A stretch of DNA of 64,000 nt, from contig CM057234.1 in the NCBI GenBank assembly GCA_029891385.1, positions 22,368,350 to 22,432,349 of the forward strand, given 5' to 3'. Made by a program: the position numbers and the translations under genes. The DNA comes from Erythroxylum novogranatense (taxonomy: Eukaryota > Streptophyta > Magnoliopsida > Malpighiales > Erythroxylaceae). Shown here piece after piece: positions 35,331 through 47,249 of the stretch. Every line of letters starts with the position of its first letter. Within the stretch, counting starts at the first letter, position 1. A model generated the notes under the pieces. It saw only the letters and a program-made list of their open reading frames with translations. It was not told where the DNA came from and did no database searches.

Positions 35331-35345
35331 TAAAAGGGGGAGAAA
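35331..35345 (+). other. Polypurine tract of the gypsy element
   Basis: AAAAGGGGGAGAAA, preceded by AATTTCGAGGATGAAATTTC, the conserved 3' end of this element type. Confidence 0.9.
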
Positions 35346-36290
35346 TGTTAGACCCTGAATTTTTTTTTATCATATCATTAAGCATAAATTTTGATAATTG
35401 AGTGATTATGCCTTAGTTTGAGTTAATTGGGAGTATTATGGATAATTACGGTTTAACTGTGGTTTTATGAGGTTTAAAAAGTGTAAAAGCTTATGAGAGC
35501 ATTTTGGGAAGTTTATTTAAGTTGAAATGGGTTTAGGGCTTAATTAGGAGGGCATTGTAGTCTTTGTGCTTTCCCTTAGGTTTAAAAGAAGAAATTAGAA
35601 ATAGAATAGAAAATAGAAAGGAAAGAAGAGGGAGAAGCCGTCGTAGGGAGAAGAGGAAGAAGAGTGGAGATTTCGATTTCTCAGATCTTTCGACAGTTTG
35701 GAGCGTTACCCGGTAAGTTTAGCTTCGTTTCTTCTTGTTTATGTTTGGATTAAACATTAAGATAGCTCGATGATTTAGGGTTTTTGTCTGAAAAAGTTGG
35801 GTAAATCGTTGAGTTGATGATTTTAGGAGGGATTGGAAGCTTAGAATGGGTTAGAATTGTAGTAGAAGAGTTGATCTATGCCTTAGATGTGTTGCATTTG
35901 AGTTTGGAACGGATTGGAGTTGGAAAATCTGGGATTTTTCAGGTTCTGGAACGTTTCCCTGATCCGCACGTCGTGACGTGCTCAAGAGCACGCCGCGGCG
36001 TGCGAATTTGTGCACGCCGCGTGCACGTATGGTGCACGTCGCGGCGTGTCAGGGAGGCGTGCGTCGAGGCGCAAGCATGCGTGCGTGCCGCGGCGTGCAC
36101 GGGCAACTCGGCGCTAAGGCTTGGCCTTCGTCGCGGCGAAGCACAGCGGCGAGCAACGACTTCTCCGCGGCTATAATTATATGTATATGTTTAAATGTTG
36201 GGATCGGGTCCGACGTTGTGGGGCGCCCGTCATCGGCGCGACCCGAGGGGCCACCTCGGGAATTGGGGATTCCGGGGCCCGGGCCTAACA
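35346..36290 (+). repeat. 3' LTR of the gypsy element (945 bp, internally deleted)
   Basis: Nearly identical to the 5' LTR up to the palindrome array. It then keeps some array sequence missing from the 5' LTR, and jumps at ATTATATG to the GC-rich end. This removes the shared module, the GAGCT hairpin and the CAG acceptor present in the 5' LTR. Confidence 0.93.
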
Positions 36291-37569
36291 CTTTAGGAAG
36301 AATTTTCAGAATGATTTCATTTTAGTTCAGATTTACGTTGATGATATTATTTTTGGTGCTTCTTCAAACAAACTTTGCATGAAGTTTGAGAGTCTAATGA
36401 AGAAAGAGTTTGAAATGAGTATGATGGGTGAATTAAAGATCTTTCTTGGGTTGCAAGTTAAGCAAACCAAAGAGAAAATCTTCATTCATCAATAAAAGTA
36501 TGTGAAAGAATTGTTGCTCAAATTTGATATGCAAAATGTGAAGTCTATGGCGACTCCGATGCATCCTTCAAACCTTTTGTCGAAAGATGAACTTGGTAAG
36601 AAGGTAGATCAAACCCTGTATAGAGGGATGATTGGTTCATTACTGTATCTTACAGCAAGTAGACTTGATATTTTGTTCAGTGTATGCTTGTGTGTAAGAT
36701 TTCAGGCCGATCCTAGAGAGTCTCATCTTATTGCTGTTAAAAGAATTTTGAGATATCTTGCAGGTACTACTGATCTTTGCTTAATGTTTGAGAAAGGTAG
36801 AGATTTCAGGTTAATTGGATATTGCGATGCGGACTATACCGGAGATAGAATCGAAAGGAAGAGCACAAGTGGAGGATGTCACTTTCTTGGCACAAACCTA
36901 GTTTTCTGGTCAAGCAAGAGACAAAGCTCAATCGCTCTATCAATTGCCGAAGCAGAGTATATGGTTGTCGCAAGTTGCTGTTCGCAGACGTTATGGATCA
37001 AATATCAACTTGAAGACTATTCAGTTAGAGAAGAAGAGATTCCAATCTACTACGACAACACAAGTGCAATCAATCTATCAAAGAATCCTATTCAACATTC
37101 GAGGGTGAAGCACATCGAAGTTAGACATCATTTTTTGAGAGACTGTGTTCAGAGGAAGGTGGTCCGTCTACAGTTCATCGAAACTGTAGCACCCCCATAC
37201 CATAGGATATGTATCGGGACGCCCGTAGGTCATTCCGACACACACCCTACGATAAGGGTGCGCTACGAACAACCACTAACACTCCACATGGCATCAAAAT
37301 CATAAAGCATTAATATGAAATCCACTAATTTTTGAAACCATAAATTCTCATTTCATAACCTCAAGCAGTAAATGTACACAACTGGTATGTTCTGTACATT
37401 ACTCCAAAAGAAAATCAAACAAAAAGGCTAGCTAGGTCATCCCTCAAAAAGTGCCAGCTGACCGACCTGTGTGCCATGACTTCTCTTGCCAACTCAATCT
37501 ACACGGCAGGAAAAGTCCCTCTGGAGCTATAAGTCTACTCTCTCGGTCCTGAAAAATAATTTGCAATTT

Positions 37570-37618
37570 TGGGTGAGTTTGCGAACTCAGTGAGGAACCA
37601 TCATCGATGGTTCACCCA
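37570..37618 (-). other. Candidate three-way junction (copy C)
   Basis: Outer arms TGGGTGA and TCACCCA enclose GAGTT-TGCG-AACTC and AACCATC-ATC-GATGGTT. All arms are perfect in this copy. Confidence 0.65.
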
Positions 37619-38663
37619 ATTCATGCATATACACATACATAACACAGCTACGCACAATTATCTCACCAAATCACATTTAGTAGTACCACATAATTTTCAT
37701 ACCAATCCAAAGAATCAATTCAAATGCACATGGAATGTGTATGAGACGCTTTTCCAATTTATTACGTTGTTGTGATTGGCGCTCAAATCGTCCCATTAAG
37801 GCGCGATTACGGTGAGCCATAGGCTCAATCACTATGGGCTCAAGGCCCAATCACGTTGAGCTTTAAGCTCGCTGGTCTTTCCGTCACAATCGCCAATTTC
37901 GATCATGCAATTATGCATGAAGTGCATATGTCCAAATAAAACAACACCAACATCATATCAGATCCCAATTCAACATATACACATAAGTCTCGTACAGGTA
38001 ATCGCAAGAAAATCACATATGACACTTCTATGTCAGAATTCCCCAATCCATCGGACCTCCGATCCGCAATCCAGGCACAAACAAACACAATTTTCCCACC
38101 ATTATTCTCCACAGGGTTCTAAGTGCGTAATTATAAACACTTACTAACCGAGGAACCATCTAGGTTACTCACCTAATAACTTCCGAAGCTAATGCGGAAG
38201 TCTCGCAACGTCGTGGGATGACGTTCCAACCGAGCCTCTATAACAATTAAAATAAGTAAACATTACCAAATGAATAGTTAAAAATATCAAACAATGCACA
38301 TGGAATAAGTAAACGTGTATAATGCATGTTCATGGCATTACCGCCCTAATCCAAAATTTTCCCATTAAAAAATCCGCCTAAAAATTAGAAACCTATTGGC
38401 GCCGACGGTGCGCAATTGGACCTCTATAGGTCCCCAATTAAACAAAAGCAAGGATTAAAGGCTCCGTTACAGGGCCACGTCAATTTCCGCTTAAAATTCC
38501 CAATTTCTCGTAAAATGAAATTCAATGTGTCATAAACCGATGCGCCTCAAGAATCAGGTCAATCGGACGTCGGACGGAAAAGAAATTGACAAAAGAAGCA
38601 AGAAATCCTAAAATACCAATTAACAAATAAAATAAAAAAATAAAATAAAAAAAGAATCAGCCT

Positions 38664-38788
38664 CGCTGGGGCGAGACGTCGCCCTAGCGGGGTTGACTCA
38701 TCCGGCCTCGTCGCTAGGGCGAGGCGTCGCCCTAGCGATGCCGACCCTCACTAAGCCTCGTCACTAGGGCGAGGCGTCGCCCTAGTGA
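38664..38788 (-). repeat. Three tandem GC palindrome units in solo LTR C
   Basis: Unit 2 (38712-38737) has arms CGCTAGGGCGA and TCGCCCTAGCG around GGCG. Unit 3 (38761-38788) has arms TCACTAGGGCGA and TCGCCCTAGTGA around GGCG. Unit 1 (38664-38689) has one arm mismatch. Units 2 and 3 differ by paired changes in both arms. Confidence 0.92.
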
Positions 38789-41299
38789 CCAGGCGTGATT
38801 CATCTTCCCATTTCCCCTTTTTTCTGATTTCTAATCCAACTTCCAACATCAATAACTTATTGCACACAATTCAGAAAATTACCAACTATATCTTATTGGA
38901 AAGATCATGAAACCCTCTACAATTCTCAAGAAGACCATAAAAATCAATTTCACCCCTAAGGGTGTCAAAAATTTCATTAAAGCTACTGCCTGCTCAAATC
39001 CCATTAAAACAGAACAGTACATTGCAAATTCCATTCCTCTCTGATTCTTCAGCCAAAAATTACCACATAAATATGCTCAATAAGTTCACAATGTCATATA
39101 CAACTTTCATGAACAACCCAAAATCAAATTCCATAACTAACTAGGTCAAACAATTCAACAAAGAATCAGTCTACTGAAATCAACTAATCTGGACAGTAAT
39201 ATCCCAAACAACATATCTCTTAGAACAAATGTCACCAAATTCACTACCTTATACCCCTGAAAAGATAAGATCACCAACTTCAAGTTTCATGAAGAACTCA
39301 AACTCCAATTCGATTTATAACAAGTTCAAATCTATTATGCAAGTTACTGCCATTATCAGCAATTCACAACCTAATGCAGGGTCAGTTTTTACAAAATCAT
39401 AACTCCCAACTCTGACCTATAAAAATTACACACCATAAATCATTTTCAATATAATTTCTTCCTCTACAACTTTTCAGAAGATCACTCACACCAATTCAGT
39501 CCAAAAAAATTGCTAAAATTGCTCCCAAGCAGAAAGCTCACAAAATCAACACTTTGACTAGGTTTCTCCAAAAAGCATAAAACCAATCAATAGAAATCAA
39601 TTCATATCTCCCAATATACAACTCTAAAATTAACAAGATCAGTGGAAATGGAAAGCTAACTCAATATGCCTCAACTTTCATACAGACCATTTTTCCTAGT
39701 TCCATACCAATTAATTTAGAAAAATCAACAAAGTAATCAGGTCATAACTGCGCATACTGTTCACAGGCAATAAAACAGTAACTTTCCATGCAAAATTTTG
39801 CCCTTCTAGCATTACAATTTAACAACACCTATTTCACACAAAATTGTAGCCAACATCCCAAAGTTTAATTGGGCACAAACTTCACCTCATTTTCACACCT
39901 ACACAATAAGTTATGATCAAAACATTCCAATAGGTCAAACACCAATTTTCCAGATTTCAACATTACCCTAACTCCTATCACTTCTAACATCAATAACACA
40001 TCACTAAGCATCCATTCCTACCTCTAATTCAACCACAAATTCATCACAACATACACTTCTATAATGACACAAAAATTGGCAGCACCTACACAAATGATCT
40101 TCTTAAGTTTTCCATTCATCTAACCTTACAAACTCAATCCAAAACCAAGCTAAAATCAATAAAAAAGTATAGTCATTCATTCATCCATACACAAGCACAC
40201 ATTTACTCCCATTCAAACCTACCCTTGTCATGTTCAAGTACATACATAAATGCTCTCCATGAAAGCCTCTAACCACCAAAAGAAGGAAAACAACTCTATT
40301 CCTTACCTTAATAAATTGCAAGTTCTCAAATCTCCAAGCCTTTAAACCTCCCACACTTCCTACCTTAATCAAGCTACAAAGTCTCAACACTTAGACAACA
40401 CTCACGGCTCTCTCCTCTACACATGCATATAATCATCCTCTCAAGGCTTAAGGAAAGACTTGGCTGTGACTAGTGAAGAAGCAAGCAAGGGACAAGTGGA
40501 ACTTTGATGGAAGAAGAAGGAACTAGTCGAAGGAGGAGAACAAAAGTGAAGAGATTGCAAGCTTCGGATGAGAGAAGATTTATGAGAATAATAATGCTTT
40601 CAAGTGATCCCTTTATTGAAAAACACAAGGAGAAGTCGTATATGATGATAAGAAGAGGACAAAATGCATTAAGAAAAAGGGGACACTTGGCTTTTGAAAT
40701 GGAGAAAAGACAAAATAACTTAAGTAACATAATTTAATCATAATCTAATCTCATTTACTCCCACTTAAACACTAATCATAACTCTCACATAATTCCCACA
40801 ATTAATTTATTCCATAATCCTATGCCATTATGCAGCCCCTTTTCAGTTATAGAGAAGCTCACTCAGTCAGCCCGTTGGAATTTTCCGGTCCGGGCACGAA
40901 CCCCGAAAAATTCCAGAAAAATTCTCATAAATCCCTAAAAATATAAAACAATTTATGGCGCACTCCAAATAATTTTTCAAATACAATTATCCCATAAATT
41001 TCACAAAAAATCTCAATTTGAAACCTAAGCCGGAAAATGTCATGAATGCATGTATACCATGTGCAAGTGCAAAACAATCATCAGTTATAGAGGCTATATG
41101 TTGTATGAGCATGCCGAGATATAATCCAATTCTCCTAACCCGTCCCAAATTACCAATAAACCCTTCCTATGGGAGATGGGATGTTACAGAAACAGAGTCT
41201 CAGTGGGCAGACATCTTCACTAAACCATTAAGTGAAGAACGGTTCCAGAAGATCAGACGCAACCTTAACATGGTTATGTTAACTGAACAGTCAGGCTAA

Positions 41300-41562
41300 A
41301 GGGACGTCAAAAAGTAACAGCGTCAGAAACAGTGAGTTAGAGCTGGTAACTTCTCTGACAAGAAAGTTTTGGAGGGAAACGTCTCACGATCTTTAGAATC
41401 CCTATGATTCTAGAATACGCGTGATAAGACCCTTCAAGTTGCCTGAAGCTGATATCATTGCGGTTACTCTAATCTCCAGACGGTTCATCTTGCTTTCAAA
41501 ACTCTCTCAATCATCCTACCCGAGTTGAAAAGCTAACCAGAGATAGTTTTCGTTCTGAAACA
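41300..41562 (+). other. Spacer between pol and the third ORF (SIRE-type)
   Basis: 263 bp with no frame; conserved with 3180-3414 of copy 1 (GTTTTGGAGGGAAACGT, GATTCTAG, TCAATCATCCTACCCGAG). The last 40 bases are TC-rich and could hold a splice acceptor or the leader of a subgenomic RNA for the third ORF. Confidence 0.6.
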
Positions 41563-43867
41563 ATGGAGGCAGCTATGATATTCTTAAGACATGTGGATTT
41601 CGAGTCATTGAGAAATGATGGCATGGATGTAGAACCAGAGATTGTAAGAGCTGGTTGCAGGAATTTCTTCCAGGTACGAGAACCAGTATACACAAATGAG
41701 GTGTATGAGTTTTGGAAAAACGCTCAACTTGTAGACAACACTATGGTATCTTCAGTAGATGGCATATCTGTTGTTGTGACTAATGAGCTAATTAAGAAGG
41801 TGACTGATTGTCCATCGGTTGGTGAGACTCTGTCTACCAAGGTCGGTTGGATGTCCCAAGTTCGCATGAGAGAAGAAGATGTCAGAAGACAACTATATGG
41901 AGCCAATGATTCTTTGGAGAGGAAGACGTCTAGTTTGATTCCGAAGGCTAGGGTTCTTGACGCCATTCTGTTTAATTGTATACTACCCAGAGCAGGTTCC
42001 AGACATTTGGTGACAACTTTGGATGAACAATGCTTGTTCTACCTGCTAAATCGTAACCCTGTCAATTTACCCTTCTTAATCTTTCACTACATGATTAAGG
42101 GGATGAAGGATACAACTAGCTATCCTTACGGTATGCTTCTCACAAGGATTTTTAAGGAATCCAGAATCCCTCTCCACAGAGGAAATAGAAGGATTGTACC
42201 AGTGAAGAGTAAGATTGATGTAATCACAATACGGAGAATGGGTCTGAGGACCGTAATTAAACAAGAAGCCGACTCTTCAAGGAGAACAAGAACTGAGGGG
42301 GAGCGTGTCTTGAAGAAGACTCCCGCTTCAAGTTCTCCAACTCAAGTGAGAATAAAATCGCCTACAGAAGAAATAAGAAGACTGACAGGAAGACCGCTGA
42401 TGAAACGGACGAGTCCTCAAATCGAAGTAAGTTTACCTCGAAGGACAGAAGAAGGTGCGCTAAAAAGACAAGGAGAAAGTCTTTTCAGTGAATTTACGAA
42501 AAAGGCGAAGAGATCACCGAGGATCCTGACTCTACGGCAACAAGAAGAAAAGCTTGCTAGAGAAAAGAGTCAGGAACAATCCTCTCAATCTCGTGCACCT
42601 AAAGCAACAAGATCTTTAGTTTCTATTCTGGAAGAGGATATAGCCAGAAAAGCCAAAGAAACTGAGAAGAAAAGAAAATCCGAATCTGAGAGAAAAATCT
42701 CAATTAAAGAAATCCTCAAGACTGACTGAAGCAGAAGACAAGACTAAGAAGATTAGTAGGAAGAAGAGTGTGTCTACTGCTGAGGAGGTTAGTCAAAGGA
42801 AAGAAACCATTGAAGCTGCTCAAAAAGAAAAAGAAACTGAGCAGAGCAGAGTTCAGGAAATCCCCATTGCTTAACAGGAAGAACCAGTGGAGGAAAGCCT
42901 GGTTCAAGCAAATCCTTTTGAAGCACGACCAGAGGCAACAGCAGAATCAGACTCAAATAATGATGAACCTTGTCTGATGGTATACAACTATCATAAGTTT
43001 TTGAGAAAACATAAGCTGAAGATCAAAATGATTGAAGTTCTTACCATAAGGAGAACTGCTATTGCAATCTGTAGTCAACCAGTAATGAAGACAGTGGCTG
43101 TGGTACGACCTATGTTGATAAATAGTGACACATGGGACTTACTGAAAGAAGATGAAAAGATCTTCTATGATGTTTTGAGGGATGCTGCTACCAAGCCATA
43201 CCCTACAAAACTTCCCTGCAAGCCGTGTACTATTTTTTCGATCACAGAAAAGACGATAATAAAGGTTGCACCAGATATCCAACCAAGATATCCTCTGGAT
43301 TTGACTAAGGGGAAGTCAAAGTTATTTCCTAAGGAAGAAGATAATGATGATCTGTCCGCAGATCAAATTGCAGAAGAAGTGCGTAAAATTGATGAGGCAT
43401 GCGCTTCTACTGAGAATGAAGATGGAGCAATTGCATTTATCTTGACAAGGGAAGACTGTCCAGTGGGAGGAAGAGTAATAAAAGGGACGTTTATTGAGTT
43501 CCTTGTTCAGACAGCTTTGCGTATCAGGCCTTTATCTGGTACACTGTCTATTGAAGCTGAAGGCATACCCCTACAAGGAAGACAGTTATTGATGTTGCCT
43601 GCTCCGTTTGACTTAGATCTTCCTGAAGCTGATACATTTATTCGTCCACCAACTATTGAGATCAATGATGAATACATTCCTACCTCTGATGCTTATTCTA
43701 CAACAATTCCGTTCACTGCTCCCTCAGCAGACATCAACCAATCCTCCTCTCAGAATGATTCACAAGAAGAACTCAGTAGATTACATGGTGAAGTCAATGA
43801 GATCAAGGAGACGATGAATGATCTGAAGAAGATGATGACAGAACTGCTGAAGAGCCATCATCGTTAA
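41563..43867 (+). pseudogene. Third ORF of SIRE-type copia copy 2 (about 770 residues, one frameshift)
   Basis: ATG 41563 (MEAAMIFLRHVDFESL). Block 1 (41563-42729, 388 residues) has SLIPKARVLDAILFNCILPR, LPFLIFHYMIKGMKD and YPYGMLLTRIFKES. This resembles the 'putative plant transposon protein' family (by pattern only). A charged region with Lys/Arg clusters (KKAKRSPR, EKKRKSESERK) could act as nuclear signals. A +1 frameshift and a TAA at 42871 lie between the blocks. Block 2 (42887-43867, 326 residues) has AIAICSQPVMK and YPTKLPCKPCT. It ends in a heptad pattern, LHGEVNEIKETMNDLKKMM, typical of a coiled coil. No signal peptide or hydrophobic membrane segment is visible, so the 'env-like' label often used for this position does not fit. 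Function unknown. Confidence 0.85.
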
Positions 43868-44110
43868 TCATTTTTTATTATAACAAATAGGAGGAGAAGA
43901 ACATAAAAGAAGAGAATGAACAAGGGGAGAAAAGAATGGGGAGAAGAGAAGAGGATGTTCAGAATGTTCAGTATAGAAGGTGTGACTGAAGCAGATGAAG
44001 AAAGGAAGAAGTCAAAGAAGAAGTTCTGCAGATAAGTTTTTGTTCTTTTCAAAACATTGTATTTTGTTTTTCTTTTGTATATAATTTATTATCATCAAAA
44101 AGGGAGAGAT
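43868..44110 (+). other. 3' untranslated region and purine tracts (SIRE-type)
   Basis: Purine-rich throughout, with GGAGGAGAAGAA (about 43891), AGAATGGGGAGAAGAGAAGAGG (about 43930) and AAAAAGGGAGAGA ending at 44109, directly before the 3' LTR. Multiple tracts are common in SIRE-type elements. Confidence 0.8.
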
Positions 44111-45119
44111 TGTTAAGTCCAAATGACTTTACTTAGATATGATTTTGATATATAACAAAAGAGCAAAATAAAAAGAAAAGACATCTGAGCGAAGTCATCT
44201 GACGAAGTCGAGACATACGAATAAAGGAACATGGCGAGCAGATAAACAGAGACCTGACGCAGATGCAAATAGTAAAGCAGACGCAGACGCTGATGCGAAT
44301 AAGTAAAAGCGATACGCTGATTTAAGTAAAAGCAGATCGACGAGCGAAGCACGAGCGATAAAATATGATTAAGTAAAAGCGCATACGCATTTAAGTAAAA
44401 ACAGATGCACACGCAGAAGCACAGACAATAAAATACATACGAAGAAAAACAGAGGCAGAATTCGAAAAGAAGACGAAAGAGTCAGTTCGAGTTAGTTACA
44501 GAACTCAACTGATTAGCCGTTTCTTTTAAAGAATCAAGAAACAAGAATCAAGAAGCAGTTCAAGACAAAGGCTATAAATACAAGTCGAAGTCGAAGATTG
44601 CAAAGTTAGACAAGTTAGTCAAAATTAGACAACGTGATCGTAAAAGTATTCTGTTCAATTAGCTAAGAGCTATCTTACTGTAACAAGTCACAAACACTTT
44701 TTCTAAGAGAAAATAGTGCAGATAACTTGCAGAGGCTAAGTGTGAAAGAATACTGGTTGTAGAGACCTGAAGAGGCTCGAAAAGAATACTTGTAACGTTG
44801 AAAGAGATAGTGGAAATCTCAGAAGAAACTCTGAGGACTGGACGTAGCCCACGGTTTGGGGTGAACCAGGATAAAACACTGTGTCAACCACTCTCACTCT
44901 TTATCTCTATTTTAGTTTCAAGTCTTATCATTACTTAATCAATAAACAAAGTTTTCAAAAGTTTTGATTAATTAGAGTCTATCGAAAGTTCTGTAAAGAA
45001 TTTCTATTTCTAACAAACAGTTTTGAAAGAAGTATCAAAGGGGAATACACAATTCAACCCCCCTTCTCGTGCATTCTATATCGTTTTATAAGTATTATAT
45101 TAACGTATGATTCACTTCA
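44111..45119 (+). repeat. 3' LTR of SIRE-type copia copy 2 (1009 bp)
   Basis: TGTTAAGTCC...TTCACTTCA, with TATAAATA at 44573-44580. Downstream of about 44460 it is nearly identical to the 5' LTR. The upstream array differs by many block exchanges, for example GAGCGAAG where the 5' LTR has GATTTAAG. Confidence 0.93.
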
Positions 45120-45560
45120 AATTCTAGTACGACCATCAATAAAGGATATGAACCATCTTTTTCCGATTATTATTTTTATTCTTAAAGGTCCTATTACTAT
45201 GAGTCAAAGAAAGGGTTTTGTATCCTTATAAATTTGTGGTAAGAAAGATGTTTTACAATTTGACAAATTTCACACTAAATTGAAGATGGAACTTTATTTA
45301 TTAAAAATTAGAAATAAATGTATCATGTAATGAAAAATTGGATGTCCTATTCTAAAATGTCATAACATGATTTTACTCTAGCTAAGTATTGAAATAGAAT
45401 TAAGATAAGTTCTCTAGATTGTATGTTTTATTCATATCCATCTTAAAGAAATAGAGTCCTCCATCTTATTTAGCATTGTCAATCATTTTCTCCATATTCA
45501 AATCCCAAACAATTAGGTGGAGAAAAATTAGCTCAAAGATTTTAATCAACATTTATTTTA
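45120..45560 (-). pseudogene. Old Ty1/copia GAG-pre-integrase and integrase start, minus strand
   Basis: Minus-strand reading gives FGIWIWRKWLTM-like text, then IGPLRIKIIIGKRWFISFIDGRTRI. This fits the copia integrase entry (GPL...GGKRWFVTFIDDHTRV), with Gly for the second Asp of the FIDD pair. It continues at 21864, so the SIRE-type element inserted between Ile and the next residue. Strongly decayed. Confidence 0.65.
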
Positions 45561-47249
45561 TAATTGAGAACAAGTTATAGGACAAATTAGGAATATGAAG
45601 AACAATATAGAGTGTAAGATTACGGGAAATAATAATTTTTCCTTTCCCAGCTACAATTAAGAAAGAATTGTCCAATATGTTTACTCTTTGATTTTCTACA
45701 TAAGGACTATAAGTTAAAAAACAATCAAAATGATCTAGTGATATTATCTATTGTCCTAGAATCAATATTCAAGAATTATTTGAATTGACATTAAAATAAG
45801 AAGATGCTAAATAATTACTTTTTCGAGTTAAAAAAACAAAAAGGATTTAGATTAAAGAATTTTGAAAGTGAAGAAGATTGCATATTTGTGTTATTTATTT
45901 CGTTATGAATGATTATGTGCCAGAAAAAGCTTTAGGGACAAATTTAATATTGTTGACTTAGGAGGTACTATCTCTAAATTATTTTTCTCTTCTAAATTTT
46001 CCATGTGTGTGAATCACATTTACAATGATTGTACTAAGAGTTTTTATTGTTTTTCCCTTCTCCCTCAATCTCTATTCCTCTAAGTACTAGTGTAGAATCT
46101 TCAGTCTCTGATCTAATGTTGCCAATCATCACTTTTTCCCCATCTCCTCTCTCCTTACTTCCCAGACAATTATTCTAATAGTTATATCAAACACTATTCT
46201 TCATATAGCCCCATTCATCGTTATAATATAGGTCCAATTCCTTTCACAGAGTTATAAATTTGTTACAAAATAAACATCGTGATCTCCTTACTTGGCCTTC
46301 CACAACTTCATTTCAAATATTTAAGAAGAATTTTCAATATTTGAATACATCTCTCGAACTACATTTATACATATTTTGCTGTTGACATAAACATATAGGA
46401 TCTTCCAATTATATATTCGATTGAATTAATCAGCCATACTATGATCAAAGAATTTTTAACCATTTATATTGCTATATTTGGGTCGTCTAAAGTAGGCCAT
46501 ATTAGCACTCCAGCTACATAAGCAAGTTTTCATTTGCCATTGATGATCAATTTTATTATCTGTGCTCATTTTAGGTAATTATGATCATTTCACTTATAGT
46601 TTTTGAAAGGAAAAATTTGAGCTAAGAAGATCATTGTTATGTCATGCGTTTCCTATTTTATCATCAAGACTACTCACACTTGAATTACTAAAGTCATTTT
46701 CAGATGATGAGGATTTTCTCTTATGATTGGTCATCGCTAGATGATAGTCTATTTATGATTGGCATGAGTCTATTTAGGATTGGCATGAATGGAAAAAATT
46801 TATTAAAGAGCCATAACTTTGATACTAAAAAGAAAATCAAAGGGAAAAGTAATTCTTACTTGATCATTTTGTGAATAATATAAGGAATATATAGGAAAGT
46901 CAACCTTAATCATCTCCATAAATTAACAATAATCTAATTATTATCTAAGCAATAGATCTCATTAATCTGGCCACTAATTTCTAGCATTAAACCAATAACT
47001 TATCTTTAAAATATTAGTTAATTATAAATAGGATATCAACAATATATAATTTAAAGTTTCAGAAAGAAAATTGAAAATCTTTTCTAAGCATTTAAGTAAA
47101 TATGGCTTGACATACAATCGTGCAATAGGGTGTATTCTTCTATAAAGCATATAAAGATGAATACAAATGATGGAACTATGTATTGGTACCACAAAGGCTT
47201 TTCCATAAAAGGACATGGATTAAAACATGAGCATACCGAAGCCCACGTC
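45561..47249. other. Decayed sequence, unassigned
   Basis: No frame above 70 residues and no clear domain. A minus-strand stretch near 46640-46730 reads KRKSSSSENDFSNSSVSS and could be low-complexity Gag of the old minus-strand copia. Long AT-rich remainder. Confidence 0.4.

Larger units (their letters stand above)
26658..36290 (+). mobile_element. Ty3/gypsy chromovirus (Tekay/Del-like), near complete, TSD CTTTA
   Basis: LTRs 26658-28199 and 35346-36290, TSD CTTTA at 26653-26657 and 36291-36295, primer site, gag, protease, RT, RNase H, integrase, C-terminal chromodomain and purine tract. It was inserted into the RT of the SIRE-type copia. It is interrupted at 31100-33335 by a solo LTR. All domains are recognisable, with five TAG stops and two one-base frameshifts. 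The LTRs differ in length by about 600 bp because the 3' LTR lacks the shared module. Confidence 0.95.
37185..41188 (-). mobile_element. Solo giant LTR C (4.0 kb), TSD GAAAC
   Basis: TGTAGCACCCC...GGGATGTTACA, with GAAAC at 37180-37184 and 41189-41193. No PBS, core or purine tract. In the LTR sense (minus) direction: U3; a GA-rich leader (about 40560-40310); donor AAGGTAAGG (GT at 40306); five or six 175-200 bp degenerate repeats (about 40050-38900); three palindrome units (38664-38788); mini-hairpins (37806-37880); the three-way-junction candidate (37570-37618); and an acceptor (CAG at 37551-37549). It is the longest relative of solo LTR A. Confidence 0.93.
36293..41299 (+). pseudogene. pol part 2: RT C-terminal half and RNase H (SIRE-type), split by a solo LTR
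   Basis: RT resumes after the gypsy element with ILVQIYVDDIIFGASS (catalytic YVDD at 36334-36345), EFEMSMMGELKIFLGLQV, and a TAA at 36496. RNase H follows: GSLLYLTASRLDILFSVC, RILRYLAGTTDLC, GYCDADYTGDRIERKSTS, SIAEAEYM, and YYDNTSAINLSKNP (Tyr for Cys before the Asp). The solo LTR enters at 37185 after LQFIE. The last codons lie after it (41189-41299): SQWADIFTKPLSEERFQKI, with stop at 41297. Together with 24611-26657 this gives the complete SIRE-type pol domain set, PR-IN-RT-RH, which is the copia order. Confidence 0.93.
21865..45119 (+). mobile_element. SIRE-type Ty1/copia element (copy 2), 23 kb including nested insertions
   Basis: Both LTRs, primer site, gag, pol, a third ORF and purine tracts are present. 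The flanks are AATTA (21860-21864) and AATTC (45120-45124), a 4-of-5 target duplication. Removing the gypsy element (26658-36290) and the solo LTR (37185-41188) leaves about 9.6 kb. It was inserted into an older minus-strand copia integrase. Pol carries several stops and the nested insertions break it, so it is not autonomous now. Confidence 0.93.

Noticed and set aside
41563..43867. Envelope gene of a retrovirus-like element
   Set aside because: Position fits, but there is no signal peptide, hydrophobic fusion or membrane segment in either copy.
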